The notes: generated by a model not told the origin, from the letters alone. DNA of 64,000 nt from Eriocheir sinensis (GCF_024679095.1 NC_066577.1:5337399-5401398); one strand, 5' to 3'. Shown: positions 45,290-58,250, counted from the first letter of the stretch. Numbers and translations: made by a program.

Positions 45290-47270
45290 GGCTATAGGTC
45301 CAAATATGTTAAGTTTCCTAAATGACGAGTTGAAATATGTTAAGTTTCCTAAATGATGAGTTGAAATATGTTAAGTTTCCTAAATGACAAGTTGAAATAT
45401 GTTAAGTTTCCTAAATGACGAGTTCAAATATGTTAAGTTTCCTAAATGACGGGTTGAAATATGTTAAGTTTCCTAAATGACAAGTTCAAATATGTTAAGT
45501 TTCCTAAATGATGAGTTGAAATATGTTAAGTTTCCTAAATGACGAGTTGAAATATGTTAAGTTTCCTAAATGACGAGTTGAAATATGTTAAGTTTCCTAA
45601 ATGATGAGTTGAAATATGTTAAGTTTCCTAAATGACGAGTTGAAATATGTTAAGTTTCCTAAATGACAAGTTGAAATATGTTAAGTTTCCTAAATGATGA
45701 GTTGAAATATGTTAAGTTTTCTAAATGATGAGTTGAAATATGTTAAGTTTCCTAAATGACAAGTTGAAATATGTTAAGTTTCCTAAATGATGAGTTGAAA
45801 TATGTTAAGTTTCCTAAATGACGAGTTGAAATATGTTAAGTTTCCTAAATGACAAGTTGAAATATGTTAAGTTTCCTAAATGATGAGTTGAAATATGTTA
45901 AGTTTCCTAAATGATGAGTTGAAATATGTTAAGTTTCCTAAATGATGAGTTGAAATATGTTAAGTTTCCTAAATGATGAGTTGAAATATGTTAAGTTTCC
46001 TAAATGACGAGTTGAAATATGTTAAGTTTCCTAAATGACAAGTTGAAATATGTTAAGTTTCCTAAATGACAAGTTGAAATATGTTAAGTTTCCTAAATGA
46101 CAAGTTGAAATATGTTAAGTTTCCTAAATGACAAGTTCAAATATGTTAAGTTTCCTAAATGACAAGTTCAAATATGTTAAGTTTCCTAAATGACAAGTTC
46201 AAATATGTTAAGTTTCCTAAATGACGAGTTGTAATATGTTAAGTTTCCTAAATGACGAGTTCAAATATGTTAAGTTTCCTAAATGATGAGTTGAAATATG
46301 TTAAGTTTCCTAAATGACGAGTTCAAATATGTTAAGTTTCCTAAATGATGAGTTCAAATATGTTAAGTTTCCTAAATGACAAGTTGAAATATGTTAAGTT
46401 TCCTAAATGACAAGTTCAAATATGTTAAGTTTCCTAAATGACAAGATCAAATATGTTAAGTTTCCTAAATGACAAGTTGAAATATGTTAAGTTTCCTAAA
46501 TGACAAGTTCAAATATGTTAATTAAGTTTCCTAAATGACAAGTTGAAATATGTTAAGTTTCCTAAATGACAAGTTCAAATATGTTAATTAAGTTTCCTAA
46601 ATGACAAGTTCAAATATGTTAATTAAGTTTCCTAAATGACAAGTTCAAATATGTTAATTAAGTTTCCTAAATGACAAGTTGAAATATGTTAATTAAGTTT
46701 CCTAAATGACAAGTTCAAATATGTTAATTAAGTTTCCTAAATGACAAGATCAAATATGTTAAGTTTCCTAAATGACAAGTTGAAATATGTTAAGTTTCCT
46801 AAATGACAAGTTCAAATATGTTAATTAAGTTTCCTAAATGACAAGTTCAAATATGTTAATTAAGTTTCCTAAATGACAAGTTGAAATATGTTAAGTTTCC
46901 TAAATGACAAGTTCAAATATGTTAATTAAGTTTCCTAAATGACAAGTTCAAATATGTTAATTAAGTTTCCTAAATGACAAGTTCAAATATGTTAAGTTTC
47001 CTAAATGACAAGTTCAAATATGTTAATTAAGTTTCCTAAATGACAAGTTCAAATATGTTAAGTTTCCTAAATGACAAGTTCAAATATGTTAAGTTTCCTA
47101 AATGACAAGTTCAAATATGTTAAGTTTCCTAAATGACGAGTTCAAATATGTTAATTAAGTTTCCTAAATGACAAGTTCAAATATGTTAAGTTTCCTAAAT
47201 GACAAGTTCAAATATGTTAAGTTTCCTAAATGACAAGTTCAAATATGTTAAGTTTCCTAAATGACGAGTT
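45290..47270. repeat. 31-bp satellite with polarised variants
   Basis: About 62 units of AAATATGTTAAGTTTCCTAA plus ATGACGAGTTG are present. The left half is dominated by GTTGAAAT and ATGATGAG/ATGACGAG. The right half (after about 46130) has GTTCAAAT and ATGACAAG. A 35-bp form with TTAATTAAG (4-bp duplication) is confined to about 46515-47160. The unit has stops in most frames and is non-coding. Confidence 0.95.
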
Positions 47271-47439
47271 TTGTTTAAAATTATATTCCATCTTGTTGCC
47301 GAGGTATAATTTGAAGGCATGAATAGTATTCCAACTGTTGTAGAAAGTATCCAATTTGGATTATCAATATACAGTCATCTATCAAAGGTGGCATACGCTG
47401 GGGGGCGCGTCGCCTCACCCACCCTACAACGCAGGATTC

Positions 47440-47468
47440 TTTATATATGCCGATGGGGGAAACAAAAC

Positions 47469-47532
<64 letters not shown>

Positions 47533-47900
47533 ATTATTATTTTTATGCTGAGTACGACAATCTGGCAGTGGTGGTCACGAGAAGAAGACACCAGTAAACA
47601 AGTACATCTACATCTACATCTACAAGTAAAGGCTGCCTGTGGTGATGTAGTTGTAGCCTAACCAGCCCCTCATTTTGTTCTCGTTCGTTTACTTATTGTC
47701 CTTTATATATGCCGATGGGGGAAACAAAACATTATTATTATTATTATTATTACCATTTTTATGCTGAGTACGATAATCTGGCAGTGGTGGTCACGAGAAG
47801 AAGAAGAAGAAGACACCAATGTAAACATGGAAGGGAGTGGGACCAGCGTTACCAGATTGTCGTACTCGGCATACTTTTTTTCGTCTGCTTGAGGCCCAAA
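47440..47900. repeat. Tandem duplication with (ATT)n and an inverted end
   Basis: TTTATATATGCCGATGGGGG, AAACAAAAC, (ATT)n and TTTTTATGCTGAGTACGA.AA occur twice (from about 47442 and 47701). The text ACCAGATTGTCGTACTCGGC at 47852 is the inverse of TGCTGAGTACGACAATCTGG. The second copy therefore forms an imperfect ~105-bp hairpin, possibly a small MITE. Confidence 0.55.
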
Positions 47901-48367
47901 ACTGTCGATCCTACACTGATAACGATATACACTTACAATTAGAGTTCAAAAGGTTCAGGAGACGGTAGGCAGGTGGGGATTAGGAGCCCCTAGGAGCACA
48001 GCGGTAGAGGCCGTCATAGGAGATATGGGATGGAGTACATTCAAGGAAAGAATTGTAAAGGGCAAGTTGGGCTTCCTTAAGAAAATTGAAAAGAGTAGTG
48101 AGGAGAGATGGGCAAAGAAAATACTGCAAGAAAGTGGAAACAAGTCTGCCTGGGGGAAAGAGTTAGAGAGGTGGAAAAGGAGAGAACATCTGAGGGAAGA
48201 GTGGAATGAAATGGAGATCAGGGATGTGAAGAAGGCAGTTGAAAGGAACGGACAAGTCAAATGGCAGGAAGGAATGAGTGGCAAGTCAACGCTAAAATTG
48301 TACAGTAGGAAACAGAAACCAGAGGGAGTATACTGGCATATAGGAGACTGGGGGAGCAAGCTATTGT

Positions 48368-48884
48368 TTAACCCGGTAGCTGCGGGGGTCATGTTACATA
48401 GGTTAGGTTAGGTTAAAGGCCCCTCTAAGTACAATAATGAGAAAGAATCATCACTCACGCAAACCATTTCATAATATATATCAACGCATGTGTGATCAGT
48501 TTATGTATCATCTATTTTGGGAGGTTTAAATCATGGCAGAAATTTGGCCCATCGCTGGTACACGGTAAAGCTGTAAATTTGGCTCGTCGCTGGTACACGG
48601 TAAAGCTGTAAATTTGGCTCGTCGCTGGTACACGGTAAAGCTGTAAATTTGGCTCGTCGCTGGTACACGGTAAAGCTGTAAATTTGGCTCGTCGCTGGTA
48701 CACGGTAAAGCTGTAAATTTGGCCCGTCGCTGGTACATGGTAAAGCTGTAAATTTGGCTCGTCACTGGTACACGGTAAAGCTGTAAATTTGGCCCATCGC
48801 TGGTACACGGTAAAGCTGTAAATTTGGCCCGTCGCTGGTACACGGTAAAGCTGTAAATTTGGCCCGTCGCTGGTACACGGTTAA
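48368..48884 (+). mobile_element. TTAA-flanked piggyBac-like MITE with ~10-unit 35-bp VNTR
   Basis: The left end is TTAA-CCCGGTAGCTGC; the body matches the other copies. Near the left end a short TAGGTTAGGTTAGGTTA occupies the site expanded in the 11663 copy. About ten 35-bp units (GCTGGTACACGGTAAAGC plus TGTAAATTTGGCTCGTC) fill the right side. The right TIR is eroded: the array runs to CACGG-TTAA instead of GCTACCGGG. It is inserted in LINE coding sequence. Confidence 0.85.
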
Positions 48885-49040
48885 AGCAAGAACAGGAACT
48901 CTGGAGGTAAACAGCAGGAACAGGGACGGGGGAAACCAGAACTGTAGCTATAGGACAGGGCAGATAGAAACAGTAGAACACCTAATAGTGGAATGCAGCA
49001 ACTATGAGAGGCAGAGAGGTGGCTAGTGGCAGGAGTAGTG

Positions 49041-49418
49041 GAAAGTTGGAAAGTTTCGTTTAGTGGGCGCAACATCTGTGGTCATATGCCGGAGAGAGAC
49101 AGAAGGGGAAGGAATTATAGGAGAAGGGAACAGACCCCAGGAGACAGGAAAAAGTTGGAAAGTTTCGTTTAGTCAGCGCAACATCTGTGGTCATATGCCG
49201 GAGAGAGACAGAAGGGGAAGGAATCATAGGAGAAGGGAACAGACCCCAGGAGACGGGACACAACCCCCGATTAATACCTGGTACCCATTCACTGCTGGGT
49301 GGACAGGAGCGTAGGGTATCGGAAAAGCCGCCCAAATTTTTCCACTCCGCCCGGGAATCGAACCCGGGCTCTCGGTTGTGAGCCGAGTGTGCTAATCACT
49401 GCACCACGAAGCCTCCCA
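49041..49418 (-). mobile_element. tRNA-derived SINE family 1, full length, with 2-unit tail
   Basis: The head has TGGTGCAGTGATTAGCACAC and the B-box GGTTCGATTCC. The body is as in the 4714 copy, and two 109-bp tail units follow. It is flanked by the target duplication GCAGGAGTA(G/A)TG (49029-49040 and 49419-49430) in the LINE remnant. Confidence 0.85.
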
Positions 49419-49629
49419 GCAGGAGTAATGATGGTAATAGGCAGAGAGGGGTGAGCTAGGAGGCTAGAGGAGGACAACAGGGTGATCTGCAAGGTGTTGG
49501 GGCTGTACGGAGACACAAAGGAAACAGAAAGAAGAATGGCAAAGTTGGCAAAAGTGTTCCTCGCACAGTGCTGGGAAAAAAGTGCACAAATGTCTGAATA
49601 AGTGAATATAAGTGACTATTTCAGATTAG

Positions 49630-50035
49630 GAAATAACATAACACTGAAAAGGAAGGTGTGTGAACAAGAAGGGAGGAACGAGAGGAGGAGGACCTAAGAA
49701 GCGATATAAAGCGTTACAGGTCAAAAGATGAAGAAGTGTTGGTGTATTGGGGCTGTAAAGGCTGCCTGTGGTGACATAACCTAGCCAGCCCATCACACGC
49801 TGCAGAAGAACTGTACAAGTGTAAGGAAGCAGCAAAAGGCGTGCCTAAAAGAAGCGGTACAAAGCGGGACAGCTCAAAAGAAGAAGTGTTGATGTATTGT
49901 GGCTGTAAAGGCTGCCTGTGGTGATGTAGCCTAACCAGCCCCTCACACACTGCAGAAGAAGTGGAGAAGTGTAAGGAGGCAGCAAAAGGCGTGCCTAAGA
50001 AGTGGTACAAAGCAGGACAGCTCAAAGAAGAGGAA
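49630..50035. repeat. About 152-bp tandem repeat, 2-3 units
   Basis: Units share GGCTGTAAAGGCTGCCTGTG, GTGAT.TAGCCTAACCAGCC, CACACTGCAGAAGAA and AAAAGGCGTGCCTAA. A related piece (AAGGCTGCCTGTGGTGATGT) lies at 47627. It follows the LINE stop and may derive from its 3' UTR. Confidence 0.65.
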
Positions 50036-50440
50036 TAAGAGTAACAAACAGGCTGGGCATGCGCGCCGCCCGCCACTCCTGTCCACCCACACTGAGGATG
50101 AGGACTGCCGCTCCCCCCCACCCCCACACACACTACAAGAGGCGGCGCCCAGACCCTACAGGTGTGTGTGTGTGTGTTTACCAAGTTGTGAAATACAGGA
50201 AAAAGAGGTGTACTAGTCTCATCAATAATTTTGTGATTTCTAGAGAAAATACTTCTCCGTATTAAACAGCATATTTTGTCCAGAAATAAGCAGACAGCAT
50301 CTCAAAATTAGTAGGCTACCCTCTCATGAATAATTCCCCTCCATTTCTCATAAACGGTGAGAGAAATACAATTCACCCGTTAGTAAAGCATTGTTATGAA
50401 TAAACACTTTGATGAAACACAGGAGGCTTTATAGTTACTA
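50036..50440. other. Unique sequence, no gene recognised
   Basis: It contains a GC-rich piece with CGCCGCCCGCCACTCC, a short (GT)n at 50160-50178 and AT-rich DNA. No supported exon is present. Confidence 0.45.
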
Positions 50441-50444
50441 AAAT

Positions 50445-53400
50445 GCCCTCAACCTTATTGGTGGATTGGAGACAGGTTGGTAATGGGACTGGTGGATAGG
50501 GGAAGGGTTGGTAATGGGACTGGTGGATAGGGGAAGGGTTGGTAATGGGACTGGTGTAGAGGGGAAGGGTTGGTAATGGGACTGGTGGATAGGGGAAGGA
50601 TTGGTAATGGGACTGGTGGATAGGGGAAGGGTTGGTAATGGGACTGGTGGATAGGGGAAGGGTTGGTAATGGGACTGGTGGATAGGGGAAGGATTGGTAA
50701 TGGGACTGGTGGATAGGGGAAGGATTGGTAATGGGACTGGTGGATAGGGGAAGGATTGGTAATGGGACTGGTGGATAGGGGAAGGATTGGTAATGGGACT
50801 GGTGGATAGGGGAAGGACTGGTAATGGGACTGGTGGAGAGGGGAAGGATTGGTAATGGGACTGGTGGATAGGGGAAGGATTGGTAATGGGACTGGTGGAT
50901 AGGGAAAGGATTGGTAATGGGAATGGTGGATAGGGAAGGACTGGTAATGGGACTGGTGGAGGGAAGGGTTGGTAATGGGACTGGTGGATAGGGAAGGATT
51001 GGTAATGGGACTGGTGGAGGGAAGGATTTGTAATGGGACTGGTGGAGAGCGGAAGGATTGGTAATGGGACTGGTGGATAGGGGAAGGATTGGTAATGGGA
51101 CTGGTGGATAGGGGAAGGATTGGTAATGGGACTGGTGGATAGGGGAAGGGTTGGTAATGGGACTGGTGTAGAGGGGAAGGGTTGGTAATGGGACTGGTGT
51201 AGAGGGGAAGGGTTGGTAATGGGACTGGTGGATAGGGGAAGGGTTGGTAATGGGACTGGTGGATAGGGGAAGGATTGGTAATGGGACTGGTGGATAGGGG
51301 AAGGGTTGGTAATGGGACTGGTGGATAGGGGAAGGGTTGGTAATGGGACTGGTGTATAGCGGAAGGTTTGGTAATGGGACTGGTTGATAGGGGCAGGGTT
51401 GGTAATGGGACTGGTGGATAGGGGAAGGATTGGTAATGGGACTGGTGGATAGGGGAAGGGTTGGTAATGGGACTGGTGGATAGGGAAAGGGTTGGTAATG
51501 GGACTGGTGGATAGGGGAAGGATTGGTAATGGGACTGGTGGATAGGGAAGGATTGGTAATGGGACTGGTGGATAGGGAAGGATTGGTAATGGGACTGGTG
51601 GATAGGGAAGGATTGGTAATGGGACTGGTGGATAGGGGAAGGGTTGGTAAATGGACTGGTGGATAGGGAAGGATTGGTAATGGGACTGGTGGATAGGGGA
51701 AGGATTGATAATGGGACTGGTGTATAGGGAAGGATTGGTAATGGGACTGGTGGATAGGGAAGGGTTGGTAATGGGACTGGTGGATAGGGAAGGATTGATA
51801 ATGGGACTGGTGGATAGGGAAGGATTGGTAATGGGACTGGTGGATAGGGAAGGATTGGTAATGGGACTGGTGGATAGGGAAGGATTGGTAATGGGACTGG
51901 TGGATGAGGGAAGGATTGATAATGGGAGTGGTGGATAGGGGAAGGATTGGTAATGGGACTGGTGGATAGGGGAAGGGTTGGTAAATGGACTGGTGGATAG
52001 TAGAAGGATTGGTAATGGGACTGGTGGATAGGGGATGGATTGGTAATGGGACTGGTGGATAGGGGAAGGGTTGGTAATGGGACTGGTGGATAGGGGAAGG
52101 GTTGGTAATGGGACTGGTGGATAGGGAAGGATTGGTAATGGGACTGGTGGATAGGGAAGGGTTGGTAATGGGACTGGTGGATAGGGGAAAGGTAGGTAAT
52201 GGGACTGGTGGAGAGGGGAAGGGTTTGTAATGGGACTGGTGTAGAAGGGAATGGTAATGTGACTGCTGGATAGGGGAAGGATTCGTAATGAGACTGGTGG
52301 ATAGGGGAAGGATTAGTAATGGGACTGGTGGAGAGGGAAAAGTTGGTAATGGGACTGGTGGATAGGGAAGGATTGGTAATGGGACTGGTGGATAGGGAAG
52401 GGTTGGTAATGGGACTGGTGGATAGGGAAGGGTTGGTAATGAGACTGGTGGATAGGGAAGGATTGGTATTGGGACTGCTGGAAAGCGGTAGGGTTGGTAA
52501 TGGGACTGCTGGATAGGGGAAGGTTTGGTAATGGGACTGGTGGAGAGGGGAAGGGTTGGTAATGGGACTGCTGGATTAGTGAAGGTTTGGTAATGGTACT
52601 GTTGTATAGGGGAAGGTTTGGTAATGGGACTGGTGTAGTGGGAAAAGTTGGTAATGGGACTGGTGGATAGGGGAAGGATTGGTTATGGGACTGGTGGATA
52701 TGGGAAGGATTGGTTATGGGACTGGTGGAGTGGTGAAGGATTGGTAATGGGACTGGTGGATAGGTGAAGGGTTGGTAATGGGAATGGTGGATAAGGGAAG
52801 GATTGGTAATGGGACTGAAGGAGAGGGGAAGGGTTGGTAATGGGAGTGGTGGATAAGGGAAGGGTTGGTAATGGGACTAGTGGAGAGGGGAAGGATTGGT
52901 AATGGGACTGGTGGATAGGTGAAGGATTGGTAATGGGACTGCTGGATAGGTGAAGGGTTGGTAATGGGAATGGTGGATAAGGGAAGGATTGGTAATGGGA
53001 CTGCTGGATAGGTGAAGGGTTGGTAATAGGACTGGTGGATAAGGGAACGGTTGGTAAAGGTACTGGTGGATATGGGAACGCTTAGTAAATGGACTGGTGG
53101 ATAGCGGAAGGATTGGTAATGGGACTGGTGGATAGGGAAGGATTGATAATGGGACTGGTGGATAGGGAAGGATTGGTAATGGGACTGGTGGATAGGGGAA
53201 GGGTTAGTAATGGGAATGGTGAATAGGGAAAGGATTAATAATGGAGCTGGTGGATAGTGGAAGAGTTGAAAATGGGACTGGTGGATAGGGGAAGGGTTGG
53301 TAATGGGACTGGTGGATAGGGGAAGGATTGGTAATGGGACTGGTGGATAGGGGAAGGATTGATAATGGGACTGGTGGATAGGGGAAGGATTGGTAATGGG

Positions 53401-56400
53401 ACTGGTGGATAGGGGAAGGGTTGGTAAATGGACTGGTGGATAGGGGAAGGATTGGTAATGGGACTGGTGGATAGGGGAAGGATTGGTAATGGGACTGGTG
53501 GATAGGGGAAGGATTGGTAATGGGACTGGTGGGTAGGGGAAGGGTTGGTAATGGGACGGGTGGATAGGGGAAGGATTGGTAATGGGACTGGTGGATAGGA
53601 GAAGGATTGGTAATGGGACTGGTGGAAAGGGGAAGGGTTGGTAATGGGACTGGTGGATAGGGGAAGGGTTGGTAATGGGACTGGTGTATAGGGGAAGGGT
53701 TGGTAATGGGACTGGTGGATAGGGGAAGGGTTGGTAATGGGACTGGTGGATAGAGGAAGGATTGGTAATGGGACTGGTAGATAGCGGAGCCGTTGGTAAA
53801 AGGACTGGTGGATAGGGGAAGGATTGGTAATGGGACTGGTGGAAAGGGGAAGGATTAGTAATGGGACTGGTGGATAGGGGAAGGGTTGGTAATGGAACTG
53901 GTGGATAGGGGAAGGATTGGTAATGGGACTGGTGGAAAGGGGAAGGGTTGGTAATGGGACTGGTGGATAGTTGAAGGTGTGGTAATGGGACTGGTGGCGA
54001 GGGGAAGGGTTGGTAATGGGACTGGTGGATAGGGAAGGGTTGGTAATGGGACTGGTGGATAGGGAAGGATTGGTAATGGGACTGGTGTAGAGGGAAGGGT
54101 TGGTAATGGGACTGGTGGATAGGGAAGGGTTGGTAATGGGACTGGTTGATAGGGGAAGGATTGGTAATGGGACTGGTGGATAGGGGAAGGGTTGGTAATG
54201 GGACTGGTGGATAGGGGAAGTGTTGGTAATGGTACTTGTGGATTGGTGAAGGATTGGTAATGGGACTGGTGTAGAGAGGAAGGGTTGGTAATGGGACTGG
54301 TGGATAGGGAAGGGTTGGTAATGGGACTGGTGGATAGGGAAGGATTGGTAATGGGACTGGTGGATAAGGGAAGGATTGGTAATGGGACTGGTGATAGGGA
54401 AGGATTGGTAATGGGACTGGTGGATAAGGAAGGATTGGTAATGGGACTGGTGGATAGGGAAGGATTGGTAATGGGACTGGTGGATAGGGAAGGATTGGTA
54501 ATGTGACTGGTGGATAGGGGAAGGGTTGGTAATGGGACAGGTGGAGGGAAGGATTGGTAATGGGACTGGTGTAGTGGGGAAGGATTGGTAATGGGACTGG
54601 TGGATAGGGGATGGATTGGTAATGGGACTGGTTGAGAGGGGAAGGATTGGTAATGGGACTGGTGGAGAGGTGAAGGATTGGTAATGGGACTGGTGAATAG
54701 GGGAAGGATTGGTAATGGGACTGGTTGAGAGGGGAAGGATTGGTAATGGAACTGGTGGATAGGGGAAGGATTGGTAAGGGGACTGGTGGATATGGCAAGG
54801 TTTGGTAATGGGACTGGTGTAGGGAAGGGTTGGTAATGGGACTGGTGGATAGGGAAGGGTTGGTAATGGGACTGGTGGAGAGGGAAGGGTTGGTAATGGG
54901 ACTGGTGGATAGGGAAGGGTTGGTAATGGGACTGGTGTAGAGGGGAAGGGTTGGTAATGGGACTGGTGGATAGGGAGAGGATTGGTAATGTGACTGGTGG
55001 ATAGGGGAAGGGTTGGTAATGGGACTGGTGTAGAGGGGAAGGGTTGGTAATGTGACTGCTGGATAGGGGACAGGTTGATAATGGGACTGGTGGAGAGGGG
55101 AAGGGTTGGTAATGGGACTGGTGGATAGGGTTAGGGTTGGTAATGGGACTGGTGGATATGGGAAGGATTGGTAATGGGACTGGTGGATAGGGAAGTGTTG
55201 GTTATGGTAATGGTGGATAGGGGAAGGGTTGGTAATGGGACTGGTTGATAGGGGAAGGATTGGTAATGGGACTGGTGGAGAGGGGAAGGTTTGGTATTGG
55301 GACTGGTAGATAGGAGAAGGGTTGGTAATGGGACTGGTAGATAGGGAAGGGTTGGTAATGGGACTGGTGGATATGGGAAGGGTTGGTAATGGGACTGGTG
55401 GATAGGGGAAGGATTGGTAATGGGACTGGTGGATAGGGGAAGAGTTGGTAATGGGACTGGTGGATAAGGGAAGGATTGGTAATGGGAAAGCTGGATATGG
55501 GAAGGATAGGTAATGGGACTGGTGGATAGGGAAGGATTGGTAATGGGACTGGTGGATAGGGAAGGGTTGGTAATGGGACTGGTGGAGAGGGAAGGATTGG
55601 TAATGGGACTGGTGGATAGGGAAGGATTGGTAATGGGACTGGTGGATAAGGGAAGGGTTGGTAATGGGCCTGGTGGATACGGGAAGGATTGGTAATGGGA
55701 CTGGTGGATAGGGGAAGGGTTGGTAATGGGACTGGTGGAGGGAAGGATTGGTAATGGGACTGGTGGATAGGGAAGGATTGGTAATGGGACTGGTGGATAG
55801 GGAAGGATTGGTAATGGGACTGGTGGAGGGAAGGATTGCTAATGGGACTGGTGGAGAGGGGAAGGGTTGGTAAAGGGACTGGTGGATAGGGGAAGGGTTG
55901 GTAATGGGACTGGTGGAGAGGGGAAGGATTGGTAATGGGACTGGTGGATAGGGGAAGGGATGGTAATGGGACTGGTGGATAGTTAATGAATGGTAATGGG
56001 ACTGGTGAATAGGGGAAGGGTTTGTTATTGGACAGGTGGATAGAGGAAGGATTGGTAATGGGACTGGTGGATAGGGGAAGGGTTGGTAATGGGAATGGTG
56101 GATAGGTGAAGGGTTGGTAATGGGACTGGTGGATAGGGGAAGGGTTGGTAATGGGACTGGTGGATAGGGGAAGGGTTGGTAATGGGACTGGTGGATAGGG
56201 GAAGGATTGGTAATGGGACTGGTGGATAGGGGAAGGATTGGTAATGGGACAGGTGGAGAGGGGAAGGGTTGGTAATGGGACTGGTGTAGAGGGGAAGGGT
56301 TGGTAATGGGACTGGTGTAGAGGGGAAGGGTTGGTAATGGGACTGGTGTAGAGGGGAAGGGTTGGTAATGGGACTGGTGGATAGGGGAAGGTTTGGTAAT

Positions 56401-57535
56401 GGGACTGGTGGAGAGGGGAAGGATTGGTAATGGGACTGGTGGAGAGGGGAAGGATTGGTAATGGGACTGGTGGATAGGGGAAGGATTGGTAATGGGACTG
56501 GTGGAGAGGGGAAGGATTGGTAATGGGACTGGTGGAGAGGGGAAGGATTGGTAATGGGACTGGTGGAGAGGGGAAGGATTGGTAATGGGACTGGTGGAGA
56601 GGGGAAGGATTGGTAATGGGACTGGTGGAGAGGGAAGGATTGGTAATGGGACTGGTGGAGAGGGAAGGATTGGTAATGGGACTGGTGAATAGGGAAGGAT
56701 TGGTAATGGGACTGGTGGATGGGGAAGGATTGGTAATGGGACTGGTGGATAGGGAAGGATTGGTAATGGAACTGGTGGATAGGGAAGGATTGGTAATGTG
56801 ACTGGTGGATAGGGAAGGATTGGTAATGGGACTGGTGGAGGGAAGGATTGGTAATGGGACTGGTGGAGAGGGAAGGGTTGGTAAAGGGACTGGTGGATAG
56901 GGAAGGGTTGGTAATGGGACTGGTGGAGGGAAGGATTGGTAATGGGACTGGTGGATAGGGAAGGGATGGTAATGGGACTGGTGGATAGGAAGGATTGGTA
57001 ATGGGACTGGTGAATAGGGAAGGGTTGGTAATGGACTGGTGGATAGGGAAGGATTGGTAATGGGACTGGTGGATGGGGAAGGATTGGTAATGGGACTGGT
57101 AAATAGGGAAGGATTGGTAATGGGACTGGTGGATAGGGGAAGGGTTGGTAATGGGACTGGTGGATAGGGGAAGGATTGGTAATGGGACTGGTGGATAGTG
57201 GAATGATTGGTAATGGGACTGGTGGATAGGGGAAGGATTGGTAATGGGACTGGTGGAGAGGGGAAGGATTGGTAATGGGACTGGTGGAGAGGGGAAGGGT
57301 TGGTAAAGGGACTGGTGGATAGGGGAAGGGTTGGTAATGGGACTGGTGGATAGGGGAAGGGTTGGTAATGGGACTGGTGGATAGGGGAAGGATTGGTAAT
57401 GGGACTGGTGGATAGGGGAAGGGTTGGTAATGGGACTGGTGGATAGGGGAAGGATTGGTAATGGGACTGGTGGATAGGGGAAGGATTGGTAATGGGACTG
57501 GTGTAGAGGGGAAGGGTTGGTAATGGGACTGGTGG
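50445..57535. repeat. 7.1-kb 31-bp satellite, largest array of the window
   Basis: Roughly 230 units of GGTTGGTAATGGGACTGGTG plus GATAGGGGAAG are present. Common variants are ATTGG/GTTGG, GGATAG/GGAGAG/GTAGAG, and units shortened by one base (GGGAA) or three bases (GGTGGAGGGAAGG). The consensus minus strand lacks stop codons in all frames, so ORFs of 1615 and 800 codons (period of 31 residues, Pro/Ser/Thr/Ile-rich) cross it. They have no recognisable domain or signal peptide and are treated as artefacts. Confidence 0.95.
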
Positions 57536-57744
57536 AAACACAAAAACTTCCAGAATAACAAGTAAGTTTACTGAGATCAAATTAAAGTTTTGTGAGTCAA
57601 ACATTGTAAAAAAGGCAAAAATGAGCCAGATTTTGTAGCTTTGGCAAAATTGAATTTATTTGGCCTGGTAATAAATTAATCCAGGCTTTAGGCTTCTGGC
57701 AATGCTGGGCCGCCCCGTCCACACTGTGCTTCGTGACGCGCGGT

Positions 57745-58250
57745 GTGTTATGGTTGTGGCCTAAGTCTATATATATGTATATACCAAGTCAAGTCACTCT
57801 GCTTCAAAACTGCGACCGGTACGCGCAGGAGGCGGTCTTGGGGTGGAGCAGCGGGATGACGTCACTTGGAGCCAAAAAAAAAATAATAATACCCGCCAGT
57901 TCAGGGGTGACTGAAGTTGGGGCCGTGTGTGCACTCTGGATGTGCATTCTCGCCTTCTATCACAGCGCGTTCAGGCAAGCCACTGACGAAAAAATATATC
58001 TTTTTATTGTGCTATTGCGTGACTGTAATATCAATGACTACAAACGGCGGTGTGGGGTGTGAGGGAGGGCATGATGAAGTGATTGATTTAAATTAGTCCG
58101 CCTTTCTTCGTTTCCTCTAAATCACTATTTCTGCATTCTCTAGCCTGGCTCCAAGCAGTGTCACGCATAAGCCACGCCTCGGCCGTGTCTCCTCCCACAA
58201 ACCTGTGTATGACTTGACTTGGTGTATATAGACTTAGGTTGTGGCAGCCA
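57745..58250. mobile_element. MITE-like element with ~40-bp terminal inverted repeats
   Basis: The left GTTGTGGCCTAAGTCTATAT...TACCAAGTCAAGTCA and the right TGACTTGACTTGGTGTATAT...AGACTTAGGTTGTGG are inverted. The interior (about 410 bp) has a TGACGTCA palindrome at 57857, poly(A) and short frames without known domains. Family not assigned. Confidence 0.6.

Larger units (their letters stand above)
47940..49600 (+). pseudogene. LINE ORF2 C-terminal remnant carrying a MITE and a SINE
   Basis: The frame AVEAVIGDMGWSTFKERIVK to YWHIGDWGSKLLF (to 48367) parallels the C-terminal part of the LINE at 37986 (EALRGDMGWSTFRERF...). After the MITE it resumes as KARTGTLEVNSRNRDGGNQN and IETVEHLIVECSNYE (H..L..C zinc motif). 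After the SINE it continues with VLGLYGDTKETERRMAKLAK and a stop near 49600. Joining across the MITE at a single TTAA keeps the frame (LLF-KARTG). The RT core is absent. Confidence 0.75.

Noticed and set aside
52714..57561. ORF of 1615 codons on the minus strand (and an 800-codon ORF in another frame)
   Set aside because: It is the 31-bp satellite read through. The consensus unit has no stop in any minus frame, there is no domain, signal peptide or splice context, and two frames are open at once.
57733..58062. 109-codon ORF inside the TIR element at 57745
   Set aside because: It overlaps the terminal inverted repeat and a poly(A) run and has no transposase motif.
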